Notes: a model not told the origin generated them from the sequence alone. Counted from the stretch's first letter, positions 32,111 to 43,658 are shown. The stretch: 64,000 nucleotides of DNA from Rattus norvegicus (GCF_036323735.1 NC_086026.1:70492539-70556538); one strand, 5' to 3'. Numbers and translations are program-made.

Positions 32111-33010
32111 TTACCAGATATCCAACTGCTCAGTGTCTCTGAGACACCTCGGCAACTCCCGGATCAGCTTCATGCTGGCCTCTAGCTGATGAGAAGTCCA
32201 GACGAAGAAGCTGTGACATTATGCATAAATCTTGGATTTGTTTCAAAACAGCAGCACAATGTGTCGGGAAGTAGGAAGAAACAGACAAGGAACTGCCAGG
32301 GAGACAGCAGGCATCTTAGCTCGGGGATAACCTTACACAAGGTCATCGTACGGTTTTTTCTAATTCTATGTATATTTGGAAGATGTATCACCAATTTATT
32401 TTTTTAAAGTAAGACCATTCTTAGGGCACCCATGCATATCCTTCACCCCCCATCCCCAACCCATCACCGACACAAAGTCACTTTTCCAAATTGGCTCCAT
32501 CCCTTCAAGACAGCACACTCTATGCCTGTCTGGTTCACCCAATGAATGAACACAGGGAGAGTCTAGTATACAAATGCTTGCTGAATGAGTGAAAATCATG
32601 AAAATCCAAATGCACAGGCCCTAAAGGTCATCCAGTTAGGATAGGCACAGAGGTCATAGACTGGGCAGGCTTGGCTGGAGACTGGCTTGGCCAGAGGCCT
32701 GAGCAGCAGGGGGCCAGGATCAGAGTTGTAAGGAGAGAAAGGCCCAGCCCAGGCCGAAGCCACACCAGCAGTGCCTAATGCACAACTTGTGCAAGCGGTC
32801 ACGGCCACTTTTCAATCATGCCTCGTTTGCAGACACAGCCCTGACAACATATATTTTTTCATTACTGTGATGGGGTCACTCTCACGCTGCCCACTATTGC
32901 TGTGGAGATCGGGGCTCTGTTGTGTCTCAGCTCATTTAACTGGAGAGCTGGCCAGCGTGCACCCTGCGGACAAACGGGGCTCAAAAGGTGTTGACCCGTT
33001 TACAAAGGCT
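32111..33010. other. Unique sequence, no gene recognised
   Basis: Includes an AT-rich stretch at 32190-32410 (TTATGCATAAATC, GTATATTTGGAAGATG) that could be conserved, but the motif content is too weak to call. Confidence 0.5.
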
Positions 33011-33013
33011 TGA

Positions 33014-33038
33014 AACAAACAAACAAACAAACAAACAA
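33014..33038. repeat. (AAAC)n microsatellite
   Basis: Six CAAA units, without an attached SINE body. Confidence 0.9.
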
Positions 33039-33088
33039 AATCAACTAAGGGGACAGCCTGGAGTACCAGGTGGCAACATGGGTGTTAC

Positions 33089-33156
<68 letters not shown>

Positions 33157-33160
33157 AGAG
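33089..33160. repeat. (GA)n microsatellite
   Basis: About 34 GA units, with one AAAG and two GCGA interruptions. Confidence 0.97.
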
Positions 33161-33769
33161 CGCCCCAGGTCCTGCCAAAGCATGGTGTCATTTGTAAACT
33201 GAGCTGTATGGTCAGAGCAGGAGTGTGAGGCTCTGGTGGGGACCCTGCCTGTGTCTTAAGGGCTTGCAGGCGGTGTGGTGTCCAGTCTCCCACCAGCTTT
33301 TCTGATAAAAGCCACCCTTTGCCACTGGCTTTCATGAAGCTGAAGGAGGCACACGGCTGGCAGGAGGATACCTTCAAAGGCCTTGCTGCCCAATAGGACT
33401 CTCTCCACCAAAGCTCAGGAAACTAGGGTGTGACAACAGCCACCGTGACGTGACGTTGACCTTTGATCTGAATCCCTTGGGAGTTAACAAGAAAATGCTT
33501 CCTTGTCAGCTTCCAAAAGTGACCGTAGAGAGGGCTGAGGCTATGAGGCTGGTCAAGAGAGTCCCCTCTCATCTGGAAGTCTGGTCCTTTCCAGGGTCCC
33601 CAGGCTTAGACCAAATCAGGTCCATGACTCCACTTGCTCCCCAGCTCCTGTGGCCTGTTTTGGCACCTGTCACCAGGCACCCTCAAACGCAGCTGCTGGA
33701 AACAGCCATGACTACCATTGCTGGCTAGAAACATCAAGCACTGCCTCCTCCCGAGGCTGCTGCTCTCTC
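33161..33769. other. Unique sequence, no gene recognised
   Basis: No supported frame. GTGACGTGACGTTGACC at 33444 contains two overlapping CRE/AP-1-like cores. Confidence 0.45.
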
Positions 33770-33930
33770 TTGATGGATTCTTCTGGAATATTAATCAGCC
33801 CGCATAGGCTGGAGCAACAGATTTCTCTTAGGAGAGAAGGCAAAACGAACATAAATATGTCTGGGCTAATGATTCCCTTTGTCATAACACTATGCGTTTC
33901 TCCACAGGCCTCTGCTTCTGCCAGGCTTGT
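33770..33930. promoter_or_regulatory. Candidate conserved non-coding element
   Basis: GGAATATTAATCAGCCCGC, ACGAACATAAATATGTCTGG, GGCTAATGATTCCC are AT-rich motif clusters in repeat-free sequence. Inferred. Confidence 0.35.
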
Positions 33931-34235
33931 TTCAAACAAGCCATGACCTTGCGGGCTGACTGCCGAGATTAAGATCACCCTTCCCAGTGATAGGAAGGGA
34001 GGAAGGTGCCGAGCTTCTGCATCTCGCCCAAAATCTCGCTTCCTGCTCTTGCCCTGTCCTTTGGAATGAGTGTCTCTGAGAGGGCATTTGGGGGAAAACT
34101 CCTCCCCTAATTTTTAAGAAATGGATCTTACTGCAGGATAGTAAATTCTTATACACCATCTCTCTTCCTTTCCTCTTAATTCGGCATCTGAAATGTAACT
34201 AGTCTCCTTCCCTTTTTCTACTTTACCTCTGTCCC

Positions 34236-34385
34236 TGTGGTAAAACACCCCGACCAAAGGTGACCGAGAAGAGGGGTGACTTTACCTCCTCATGTAGGCT
34301 AAAGTCCATCGAGTGAAGCCAGGGCAGGAAGTTGAAGACAAAAACCATGGAGGAACAATGCTTGCCCGCCCACTCATGAGATTAT
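34236..34385 (-). mobile_element. MaLR LTR fragment
   Basis: CTGTGGTAAAACACCCCGACC, GTGACTTTACCTCC, GCCAGGGCAGGAAGTTGAAG and AACCATGGAGGAACAATGC fit the reverse complement of the 3' half of an MT-type LTR. Confidence 0.6.
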
Positions 34386-34419
34386 AGGTGTGAACCAACA
34401 ATCCTACTTTAAATTTACT

Positions 34420-34660
34420 CATGTGTGCACACGTTCCAGTGTTCACATGCACGTGTGTACATGTTCATGCATGTGGAGGCTAGGGGGGGATAATACTGGG
34501 TATTGTTCCCCAAATGTCACCCCAGCTTTTATTGAGATAGCAACTCTTACCAGCCTGAGACTTTCTGAGAAGGCTAGGATGCTGCCCAGTGAGCTCCAGG
34601 GATCCTTTATCTCTTGCTTCCAGGGGTGGGATTTCAAGCGTACTAACCCACCTTGCTTTT
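34420..34660 (-). mobile_element. B4 SINE
   Basis: CATGCATGTGGAGGCTAGGGG, TTATTGAGATAGCAACTC, CAGTGAGCTCCAGGGATCC and GGTGGGATTTCAAGCG fit a reverse B4 without a clear ID-like end. Confidence 0.6.
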
Positions 34661-35160
34661 CTCCCTCATTTTTATTATTTGAGAATTCTGTACAATGTAT
34701 TTTGATTGCTTCCACCCCTCACCCCATCCCTCCACTTACATCCCCCTTCCCTACCTGCCCAATTAACTCATCAGTTAAGAGTCTCACTGCCCCTATGTGA
34801 CCTTTGGTACACTGTGGTTAACCTACCTAGGGACTGCAGCTTGGAAGAAAACCAACTTTCCATTTCCCAGAGCTGGGATTTTGTGTGGCTTGAGCTTATG
34901 CAGGTCTTGTGCATACTGTCTCTACTGCTGTGAATGTCTATGGGCACCTGCCCTGCCGTGGTCCAAAAACCCTTCCCCTTAGTTGTCTAGCTCTTAAGTT
35001 CATTCAATCTTCTCTTCCATAACAATCCCCAGGAGGGGTGCGTTATAGATGACCCACTGAAGGCAGAGAAGTCTACAGTCTCAGTCTGTGTCTTGTAGGT
35101 CTGTGTTGATCACTGTCCACCATGGGAAGAAGCGTCTTTGTTTAGGCTGACAGCTGTTCG
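34661..35160 (-). mobile_element. L1 3' UTR fragment (Lx-type)
   Basis: Reverse complement of an old rodent L1 3' region: GAGAATTCTGTACAATGTATT, GCTGGGATTTTGTGTGGC, TTGAGCTTATGCAGGTCTTG, GGAGGGGTGCGTTATAGATG, TCTGTGTTGATCACTGTCC. No coding part is present. Confidence 0.75.
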
Positions 35161-35576
35161 AAATGTGAGCTCTGGGGATGGAACTAGAAACTGAGCCCTC
35201 TCTCAAGCACCCTGGATTTCTGGTAAATGAAAATGTTTTCCTACTTGCAGTCTAGCAACTCCATTAGCAGCTATTTACCCAAGAGAAGAGAAAATAAATG
35301 TCTATGAGGCAGTGGTCACAATTGCCAGTAACCTGGGAACAGCCAAAACGCTGGGGTGAACAGGGAGGATTGGGAAGGTTGCCCTCTGGATCAGCACTCC
35401 ACAGAGTGTAGAGAAAAACCTAAGTGCATACACAGTGCACAGATGAACCTCCCGGGTATGCGGCGTGAAGAATGGTGCTGAAAACAAGCATGGTATGCTT
35501 CCATGTATACAATTCTGGTGAGAGAAATCACAAGAATTGTTGTCTGGGAATGACCAGAAGTGGCGTGTGCACTGTG
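35161..35576. other. Unique sequence, no gene recognised
   Basis: GAGCTCTGGGGATGGAACTAG at 35168 could be a short ID-like remnant; otherwise unremarkable. Confidence 0.4.
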
Positions 35577-35582
35577 CACACA

Positions 35583-35651
<69 letters not shown>
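35577..35651. repeat. (CA)n microsatellite
   Basis: About 36 CA units with two CATA interruptions. Confidence 0.97.
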
Positions 35652-35652
<1 letters not shown>

Positions 35653-35780
35653 GAATCTGGGGCATGGGAAAGGGCTTGTGTGTTGGCTGATGTGCATATC
35701 AGAAGAAAGATATGTACATTTTTTTGGATATGTACATTTTATTGTATGTCAATTTTGTCTCAGTTAAAATAACAAAACAG

Positions 35781-35868
35781 AGGCTGGGCATGGTGGCACA
35801 CATTCCTACCCTCAGCTTGGGATGCAAAGACAGGTGGGTAGTTTCCATGCCAGCCAGAGCTACAAAAC

Positions 35869-35920
<52 letters not shown>

Positions 35921-35970
35921 GTGGGGGGAGAAAGAAAGAAAGAAAGCAAACAAAACAAACAAAAGAAAAC
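35781..35970 (+). mobile_element. B1 fragment with (CA)n and (GAAA)n tail
   Basis: GAGGCTGGGCATGGTGGCACAC is a forward B1 5' end. The element then passes into (CA)n (35870-35918) and an AAAGAAAGAAAGAAAG tail (35931-35946). Confidence 0.8.
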
Positions 35971-35974
35971 ACCA

Positions 35975-36105
35975 GGAGGCTGCACTGGCAAGATGGCTCA
36001 GCAGATAAAAACTACAAGTTGTCCTCTGACCCTCACAGGGATGCTACAGCACACATAGGTTTGTGTACATGCACACATGGAGAGAATAAGTAAATAAAAG
36101 AGGCT
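35975..36105 (+). mobile_element. B2/B3-type SINE
   Basis: GCACTGGCAAGATGGCTCAGCAG (A-box region), GTTGTCCTCTGACCCTCACAGG, CACACATGGAGAGAATAAGTAAATAAAAG end. Confidence 0.7.
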
Positions 36106-37150
36106 GTCCTCAGAACAGCTCTTTCTTTGTCCAAGCAACTGCAGAGTACAGAAAGGCCTGCAGAGCCCGAGGGCCTGGCCGGGCCCTAACTGCTCGAGCG
36201 AATTGCTTCAGCCTAAGGAGCATCTATAAATTACTCTTGAAGTCTGTGCTGGCCCTGTTGCACTCTGGTCTCCTCTAAGTCTCTGCATTTATTTTAGGCC
36301 CTTCCCCTTCCATGGCTGAGTCCATCAGAAAAAATAAGCGTTCCCCTGGGTGACGTGTGACCCCAGTCACAGGGTAAGCTGTCTGGCCAACTTGGGCAGC
36401 TGACAGAGGAAGATATCCTGGAGGTCTGCACCACCAGTTGGATCTGGAAGGATGGATGCTCCCTGGCCAAGAGGAGGGAGGAGGGCCAGACAACCTGGAA
36501 AAAGAAAATTTCCCAGTGAGTGACACTCCAGGCCAGTCCTTCAGGAAACCCATGCTCTTCCCCAGGGCCAGCATTGCATTTGTGCTGATTCCCTTGGAAC
36601 TTCCAGCCATAGGGAGCCAGACAGACGAGGGGCAAAGAGGAGGAGGACTAAGGAGATGGAACAAAGTCGAATCAGGAGGAAGGATGCTGAGGCGGGAGAA
36701 GAGAAAAGAAGGCGGACTTGAGACTTCTGATGCATTAACAATTGCATCTCTTTGCCGAGGGTTTGAAGCCTCTCACACCGCCCCACACTGTACACCATGG
36801 GTACCGGGGATCAATGTTGTAGGTGTGGATCTAGGTCAGGAGGACACCAGATGGGAGCTGTGGCTTCTTACACGGAGAGTGATGGGAACAGACAGTTTAT
36901 AAGGGAAAAGAACACTTCTGTACAAGGGAAGATGGCAGAGGGAGCAATATTAGACCTCATGGCCATGAGAATCCCTAATGGGTCGTTTCCACGGTACCCA
37001 CCATCTCCCACACTTGTCTGCCACAGGCTTTTCCTGTCCTAGTCTGTCTTTTACATGTAGCCCTGACTGGGAAGGGTCTCCAGACTTCTTGCCAACTGGC
37101 TTCCTTCATATGCTGTTGATCTGCCCTCTCTGTCTACTCTCCTCCACATC
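36106..37150. other. Unique sequence, no gene recognised
   Basis: Around 36175-36245 a short block (CTGCTCGAGCGAATTGC, CATCTATAAATTACTC) looks conservation-like. The 154-codon frame from 36438 and its minus-strand shadows lack domains. Confidence 0.5.
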
Positions 37151-37159
37151 GAGACCCTC

Positions 37160-37280
37160 TTTAATACAGGAGGAAGCAGAGACTGGGGAGTCAGGGCATG
37201 CCCGAGTTCACTCAGCTAGTCAAAGAACAGAGGGGAAGGCACTCAGAGTCCCCATCTTCCAGCCCTGCTGAGTGTTTACA
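37160..37280 (-). mobile_element. Possible MIR fragment
   Basis: ACAGGAGGAAGCAGAGACTGGGG and GTTCACTCAGCTAGTCAAAG resemble reverse-complement MIR (gaggaaactgaggc...cacacagctagtaag). Confidence 0.55.
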
Positions 37281-38130
37281 TGGGACATGATTCAGCACAG
37301 CTCCAAAGCCCCAAGGACTGCTGCCTGCGAAGCATTCTATGCTCACTGGTGAGGAAACTGGGCCTCCCGCCCCTACCCTTTTAGGAAATGTAGATCTGCA
37401 GGAAACACTTGGCTTTGATGGGAAGGACTAATTAGAGGTCATTTTGATTAAAAAAAACAAAAAACAAAAAAACGGAGTCGGTGTATCTAATTCGGTTTGA
37501 CCACAGTCGCTGGGCATTTGCACCAAGTCCAGGGCACTGGGAGTTGAGTTTGTTGGACACTGAACCATCTTTGGATTTTCTTGGCGTTGTTTTCTTTCTC
37601 TCTGGTTTTGTTTTGATTTTGTTGCTGTTCTTGTTGCTTTAAAAATATACACACTCCGGAGTCGGATACTTTTGACTTCTTTGATGCTTGGGAAGCCAAC
37701 CATACACTCCTAAAGTTAGACAGAATGGAGTTGACCTTGGCAGAAATTAGACCACAGCCTCGGCGGTCTCTGGCCAGGGGCCTGGCCCACAGCTGGTGCG
37801 GTCAGCAGAGTGTCATTAAGTTCTCTGGAGAAAAGCAGAGCCCAGAGACCTGCTGCTTCCACCACCATTGGCATCCTGCCTCTGTGCAGGCAGGACCAAG
37901 TGCTAACGAGAGCTGAGGCTGTACTGCCGTGGCTTGGCAGTGGGGCCCACAAAATACCTCCAAAAGATGTCTCCCCTCCAGAACCCACACTATAATGACC
38001 CTTGCCAGTGAATTCCATTGGTTCCCTTACCTGCCTGTCAGTAAGGACTCTTCTGGTTTGGGCTTTGAGGATACACCTCTTTTGGTAATGCCTGTTTAAT
38101 GAGCACAGGATCTCCAAAATCCATGCCAAG
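37281..38130. other. Unique sequence, no gene recognised
   Basis: A-rich (37449-37472) and TTTTG-rich (37603-37640) stretches flank unique sequence. The 171-codon minus-strand frame starting at 38231 begins in the CAGA repeat and shows no domain. Confidence 0.5.
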
Positions 38131-38134
38131 TGGT

Positions 38135-38175
38135 GAAAGGCATGGCAGCACACGCTTGTAATCCCAGCCCCGAGG

Positions 38176-38209
<34 letters not shown>

Positions 38210-38420
38210 CAGTCAGACAGGGGGAGCCCAATCAGACAGGAGGATCCCAGGGGCTCACTGGCCTGGATTAGTGAGTTTCAGACTGTGAAAGACCCTGCAT
38301 CAGTCGAAGGTGGAAGGTGGATATTATCCCCGAGAGGAGACCTGAAGTTGTCCTTCAGTATCTGGATGCATGCACACAGGTATGCCAACCATACCCACAC
38401 ACTCAAGCTTTAAATAAACA
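38135..38420 (+). mobile_element. B4-like SINE interrupted by (CAGA)n
   Basis: AAAGGCATGGCAGCACACGC and TTGTAATCCCAGCCCCGAGG (forward B1 half), then (ACAG)n at 38176-38208, then GATGCATGCACACAGG and ACACACTCAAGCTTTAAATAAAC. Confidence 0.65.
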
Positions 38421-38880
38421 AAAGGACTCCTGATGGAAGCCTATCCAATCACAGCGCCACATTTAACCCAGCCTTGGTGATTGGGTCCGTCTTGGACACA
38501 TGACCACAAGCAGGCCAATCACAAGTCTTCTGTCCTTCTGCTCTGAGTTTGTTAAAGAGACAGGGCTTCTATTCGCTGTTGTAGAAACAATCTGAAACTG
38601 TAGGCTGTGTTCAAGCAAGCTGAGGCAGCTTACTCCTAGTGGCTATCATGGCAGTGGTATAACCATTTTGGATTTTCTTCCTGGCATCTGTAACCAATAG
38701 CTGCAAGCCAAGGGTACGTCTCACTCAACTTTGTGTTTTAAGTGCCGGCAACAGAACAGGCTTGTTAAATAGATGTTTAAACGTCCTTAGAAGGGGGAGA
38801 GAGAGTTGGGGTAGCTGAGGAACAGGCAGTGCTAGACATGTGTCAAGCCTGAAGGCCATGCACTAAATATAACTTATTCA
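38421..38880. other. Unique or very old repeat sequence
   Basis: CCAATCAC/CCAATCACA occur at 38445 and 38515, and a CCAATAG at 38695. This may be an ancient LTR but I cannot name it. Confidence 0.35.
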
Positions 38881-38889
38881 GTGAAATCT

Positions 38890-39000
38890 TCCTTCCCGAC
38901 ATTGTGGTGTCAGGACCTTGATTGCGATGATGGGTAAAATGAGGCACCGGGAGGCTGATGGCATGAGCTCACAGGCTCTGACACTTTGGAGGCTGCACAT
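38890..39000 (-). mobile_element. Possible MIR fragment
   Basis: GATGATGGGTAAAATGAGGCACCGGGAGG resembles the reverse MIR core around 'gatgaggaaactgaggc'. Weak. Confidence 0.4.
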
Positions 39001-39264
39001 CTATGTATCTCCTCCTCAAGGTGACCTGCTTGCTAGTGTCAGGTCCTTGGGGGAAGAAGCCTGTAGCAATTACTGGAAGGAAGAGGTCTACAGCCAGACT
39101 TCTCGGCCTCCATAGTCCCCAGCCCCCCAAGCCCAGCACACACAGGTTCCTGCATTTCCCACCTTACATTCCAGCTGCTCAGTGGCACTAAGGTCAGGCC
39201 AACATGACCTTGCTGGGCCGAGCTGTGAGCTCTGAAATCCAGAAGCGGCATGGTAGAGCACGCT

Positions 39265-39400
39265 GGGGGCCTGAGAGATGATATGAGCTCAGGATCTGCA
39301 TCTTCACTGAAACCTACATGATCCTGAGTGAGGGGCCTTAGCAGTCATTTCACCTCACCAATAGAACAAAGGGCTAGTATGCTTACTGTTGTGACTCCCA
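39265..39400 (+). mobile_element. Possible MIR fragment
   Basis: CATGATCCTGAGTGAGGGGCC, GTCATTTCACCTCACC, ATAGAACAAAGGGCTAG keep the forward MIR order in degraded form. Confidence 0.4.
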
Positions 39401-39539
39401 TCTTGCTAACCATTCAGGAATGCCTTTCCTGTGGCCTGGATCACCCTCTACTCCCTCCTACATAGCCCTGGGGCAGCCTCCTGATGGGCACAAACCAACT
39501 CACTTGCCCAAATGCCTGGAACAAGAGCCTTCCTTATTT

Positions 39540-39632
39540 TGCAGCTGTGACACTGGAGGTCTAGAGAGGTAAAAAGACTCACCCAAGGTCACTCCAGGCC
39601 AGCTAGGAACTGAGCCAGAGCTTTTGATATCA
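39540..39632 (-). mobile_element. MIR fragment
   Basis: CTGGAGGTCTAGAGAGGTAAA, AGACTCACCCAAGGTCACTCC, GCCAGCTAGGAACTGAGCC closely follows the reverse MIR core. Confidence 0.75.
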
Positions 39633-39794
39633 CTGAGTCAGCCTCCTTTTCCTCCAGATGTGCTGACTGGATCACATTAGTACATAGCAAGATGCCAAGC
39701 CAAATTATATGGATACCTAACTGGAAAACAAATCAATCACATCGATAGAGCTTGATGCAATAATAAAAAAAAAAACACTGAGATTATAATGTTA

Positions 39795-39868
39795 TATAAT
39801 AAGCTGTGTGACCTCAAGAACATTAATTAACCTCTCTGAGTTTGTCTCCTTATCTGCCACTTGTGCAT
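39795..39868 (+). mobile_element. MIR fragment
   Basis: AAGCTGTGTGACCTCAAGAAC, TTAATTAACCTCTCTGAG, TTTGTCTCCTTATCTGCC is a forward MIR core. Confidence 0.75.
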
Positions 39869-39871
39869 GCT

Positions 39872-39872
<1 letters not shown>

Positions 39873-39906
<34 letters not shown>
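39873..39906. repeat. (GT)n microsatellite
   Basis: 17 GT units between the MIR core and the following reverse B4. Confidence 0.95.
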
Positions 39907-39915
<9 letters not shown>

Positions 39916-40153
39916 AAGATGTCAGTATGGGGTACCTTTCATTGATCTCTCCCTGCCTTTATCTTTTGAAACAGGGTCTCTCATTGAACCTGAATTTCAT
40001 CAATTCAACCAGGTTGCTGGCCAACGAGCTTCAGGGCTATGCCTGTCTGCTTCCCTAGAACCCAGATTATAGATACATACTACCAAGTCTGGCTCTTTAC
40101 ATGGGTTCTGGGGATCTCACCCTTTCACCAATGAGCCATCTCTCCAGGCCCCT
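39907..40153 (-). mobile_element. B4 SINE
   Basis: TTTTGAAACAGGGTCTCTCATTG, ACCAGGTTGCTGGCCAACGAGC, GGTTCTGGGGATCTCACCC, AATGAGCCATCTCTCCAGGCCC. Clear reverse-complement B4. Confidence 0.85.
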
Positions 40154-41790
40154 CTATGACACTTTTGAATGCTAATAACCCATAAGTTTATGTAGCTCAT
40201 ATGATACTAGAAAAATTCAAGCTATATAGAAATAGGCGTTCAATATGAGAAGCAACAAAAATATTCAGTACTGTCCTTAATTTATATAATTACAGGCCAA
40301 GTGCTGCTTCTGTGAAGGCTTGCCTGCTGGGCACAATGGGAGAGGGGAGGCCTCCTGGAAGGCAATACTAAATCTGTCTAAAAGGATGCAGGCAGGAGAG
40401 AATGCCACTGCGCTACAAACAAGAGAGGGTGAAGAAGGACAAGGTGAGGGGGACAGAGCAACCTGGAGAAACCCCGAGGCGAGCTATGGAGGAGGCAGAG
40501 ATCAGCTTGAAGGCTGCTCGGGCCATCGAGTGACAGAGGCCTTGCTCTACAAAGGGTGCCCGAGAATCTCTTGCTGAAGGCAGCTCTCTCTATACTCAGG
40601 AGTTCTGAGAGGCAGAGATGTGGTAGGCAAAGGCTTTGAAATGCTCTCTTTTCTTAGATCCAATCGACTCTTCTTGGAGAATCTCGGGCTTTGGAGCAAG
40701 GAAAGAGTCAAGTTCACTGAATCGGGTGCTGCATTCACTCACACAATGTAAAAGCCGAAGAACAGCCCTGAATCACAGCGGGATGTGGAGCTCCTGATGA
40801 CCTCAGAGTTTGTATTACTCTGTTCTCATTTCATTTCGCCCTCCTTCCCAAGCATCCTTTCCTGACGGGAGCCTCGAGCCAGATGGTACCCAAGAAGCTC
40901 CTGACTTAGACTTGCCACTTAAGGCCAAAAGGGTGAGTTCTCTGCACTGCTGTCTCCTGCAACCTCATGGGTCGATGCTCATTGGCTCAGACTTGATCAC
41001 GTTCCCATCTTTGAACCAATTACCAAGGCCCGAGGCTACACAAAATACTCCTAATTGGGCCAAGCCAAGGCCGTGCACCCATCTTTAAAAGTAGCAAATG
41101 GGTCTTACCCTGAAAGGAACCATGGAAACAGACACAAAACAGGGATGCCGCTTACCAGAGAAAAGGCCCGGATGCTTAGGCACTTGCACTCGGCCCCCAT
41201 TAGCAGATAAGGAAGCAGGTTCACACTGGTTGACATCCTTTCCAAGACCTCACTGGGATAGAAATAGAAAACCCATCTTCAAGGCAGGTGCAATGGGTGA
41301 TCTTAATCTCCCCATGATGGAATTTAGAGTCACCATGGAAACAAACCTCTGGCGATAGCTGTCAAGGAGTCTCTGGATTCTAGAAAGCCCCGCTCTGAAT
41401 GTGGGCGGCACCATTCCTGTGGGCTGGGACCCTGGGCTGAATTAAAAGGAGAAAATGAATTGAGTACCCGTACTCTTCTCCCTTGGTCTCCAGACTGTGG
41501 TTGCTATGTGGCCAGCTGCCTCAAGTACCCAGGGCCATGCCTTCCCATGCGAGGCGGACTGCATGAGCTGTGAGCCGCAGCAAACCTTCCGGTCCTTAAG
41601 CTGCTCTTGTAAAGTACTTATCACAGTCACACGGAACATACCAAGCCATGAGCCCAGCTTCCTCGTTTTGTGTTGAGCATTGTGAAACTCCAACGCAAAG
41701 CCGTTGAACACCCCCATAACCACCCCCTCCCCAAGAGATCAGAAGCCTGAGGTGCAGGGCACTGGACAGACAGCCTTAGGGAAGTTTTCA
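40154..41790. other. Unique sequence, no gene recognised
   Basis: Repeat-poor 1.6 kb. Holds an RFX-type X-box match at 41329-41342 and AT-rich motif sequence near 41015-41060 (CCAATTACC, CCTAATTGGG). No frame with a recognisable domain. Confidence 0.5.
41329..41342 (+). promoter_or_regulatory. RFX X-box-like site
   Basis: GTCACCATGGAAAC satisfies the X-box pattern GTHNYYATRRNAAC at every position. A related half-site, ACCATGGAAAC, lies about 210 bp upstream. Pattern match only. Confidence 0.4.
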
Positions 41791-41799
41791 TCTTTCTTC

Positions 41800-42315
41800 A
41801 ATTAATACTTCTTGGAGAGTCTCGGCAGCAGGGCAGGAATTTGTTAAATTACATAAACATCATTGTGACCCGTAAAATTCAATGAATCTCGGCCTGTTTA
41901 CCCGCGGCTGGCTTTAATGTTTGCACAGTGTAATTTAATGTGTCAATTTGCTCTCAAATAAAAAACATCTGGCCCTCTGACATGCCAAAGAAACTGGAGA
42001 GCTGATGTTCAAAATCGGTGCAAAGCTCCAATCCGGGACGATGCGATGCGGAGGAAGGGAAGGCACGAGGCTGGGGAAGGGAGGCCCTGTGTCAGTCCCA
42101 TCTATTCCTGGACTCATGACAAACCTCTGTTTGCAAGTCTGGAAGATGCAGTAGATTTCATCCTAATTAGAATTAAGAAAAGCCAGGGAGAACACATACC
42201 ATCTTTAGCTGGCACCCGTTGTGCAATTAAATTTCCTGCGGCCGTCCCTGCCAATATTGACGTTCATATGATTGGATTTTTAACAATCTTATTATTTTGT
42301 AATTGAGAGGGGCAA
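41800..42315. promoter_or_regulatory. Strong candidate conserved non-coding element
   Basis: Around 500 bp without any transposon. It contains a TAATTA core at 42164-42169 inside CCTAATTAGAATTAAG, TTTGTTAAATTACATAAAC, GCACAGTGTAATTTAATGTG, GTGCAATTAAATTTCC and TTATTATTTTGTAATTGAG, together with retained CpGs (CCCGCGGC, GGGACGATGCGATGCGG, GCGGCCGTCC). This mix of AT-rich homeobox motifs and surviving CpGs mirrors the 25.5-kb block. Target gene unknown. Confidence 0.55.
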
Positions 42316-43315
42316 GAAGAAATGACACTCTTCTGTAGCGATGAGCTTCACTGCAGCTGAGGCGCTGTTCTCTGCACTGGCGGTGTCTGCCTGGCCTGAG
42401 CTCCCTTCCCTGTGGGTTCCAGGTTGGAACCCGAGGAGGGGACTCCGAGCCAGCGCTGTCCAGTGAGGTCATCCCTTCCGCACAGCTTGGTTCTGCTCCA
42501 CCAGATCCACACACACTGCTCATGCTACAGGCAGAGGCAGGCTTGGCAAGGCAGGGTTGAGTTGGAGGCCTGACCTACAAAGGAACAGCTCAGGGAACCG
42601 GGTCGTCCTCTGAGTGACAAGTGGGGTCCGAGACCTTGGATGACGCTCCTCCAGGAGTTGGGCACTCCAGGACTCTGCCGGGGAATTCTTCCCTGAGATA
42701 TGAAACTAGAGGGCCACCTTTGTCACTTCCATTTTCTTTCCCAGTATCTCAGGGTGGGTTGGGTTGAGGAGAACCAGGATGGTTTCCACTCCCCTATTTC
42801 TCACCCCTATAAACACTTGAGACATCCTGACAAAAAAGGGCCCGGCCTGGAGCCCTGGCAGACACCCTACTGGAAAGAGCCCGAGTCTGTTCTGGCGGTG
42901 GAAGGACGAGGTCACCATGAGTTCAGCCTTGCCTGAATGAGCTGAAGGCAGAGAGTCCTCCTTAAGGGAGTCTGCAAGAACTGCTTGGGCTAAAGCAGCA
43001 GGCAGACTTTCCTCTGAGCTGTCAGAAGGGATTAGGCGGGTTGCTCTGTAAACACTGCCGGTCCTCCTGCCCCCTCCAGGACAGCCAAGCCTCTTCCTTC
43101 AGATCCTCCTCGGGACACTGGACTCACACCAGTCAAGTCCTTGACATTTCAGCAAGGCTAGGGGAAATCTGTGTTTTCCGTGATTGAGCCCTGGGTAATT
43201 ACACATTTTCCTAAGTGATTGCTGTTTTCCAAACCCAAAACGTTTTTTGGGAGGGGGTAAGAAAATGAGCTGTCTGTCCAATATGTGAGAAAGGCAAGAC
43301 TGGTGGAGAAACTGA
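42316..43315. other. Unique sequence, no gene recognised
   Basis: No repeat family and no domain-bearing frame recognised. Confidence 0.5.
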
Positions 43316-43402
43316 GAGCAGAGAGAGTGAGAGAGGGGGTGTGGGGGATGGGGGAGGCGGGAGAGAGAGATAGAAACAGAGACAGCGACAGAGACAGAGC
43401 TC
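43316..43402. repeat. Purine-rich (GA/GGGA/CAGAGA)n tract
   Basis: GAGAGAGTGAGAGAGGGGG through GACAGCGACAGAGACAGAGC; imperfect. Confidence 0.85.
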
Positions 43403-43494
43403 ACGTGCACACAGTGAGTTGACATCAGTTCTTAGTCACTCACTCTACACCCGACTTTAAATTATTTTATTTTAATATCATTTTGGTGTTCTTC

Positions 43495-43658
43495 TGTTTT
43501 GTTGTTTGTTTTTTGAGACATCGTCTGGCTGTGTAGTTTTGTCTTGCTTGGAACACAATATATAGACCAGGTCACCACTGGCTTTGAACTCACAGAGATC
43601 CACTTGCCTCTGCCTCCTGAGTACTAGGATCAAACACAAGCACCACCACAGATGACTT
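43495..43658 (-). mobile_element. B1 SINE
   Basis: A TTGTTTGTTTTTTGAGACATCG tail junction, ATATAGACCAGGTCACCACTGGC, TCACAGAGATCCACTTGCC, AGTACTAGGATCAAACAC. Reverse B1 with a short internal insertion. Confidence 0.8.

Noticed and set aside
36438..36902. 154-codon frame
   Set aside because: Overlapped by three minus-strand frames; no domain and no splice context I could support.
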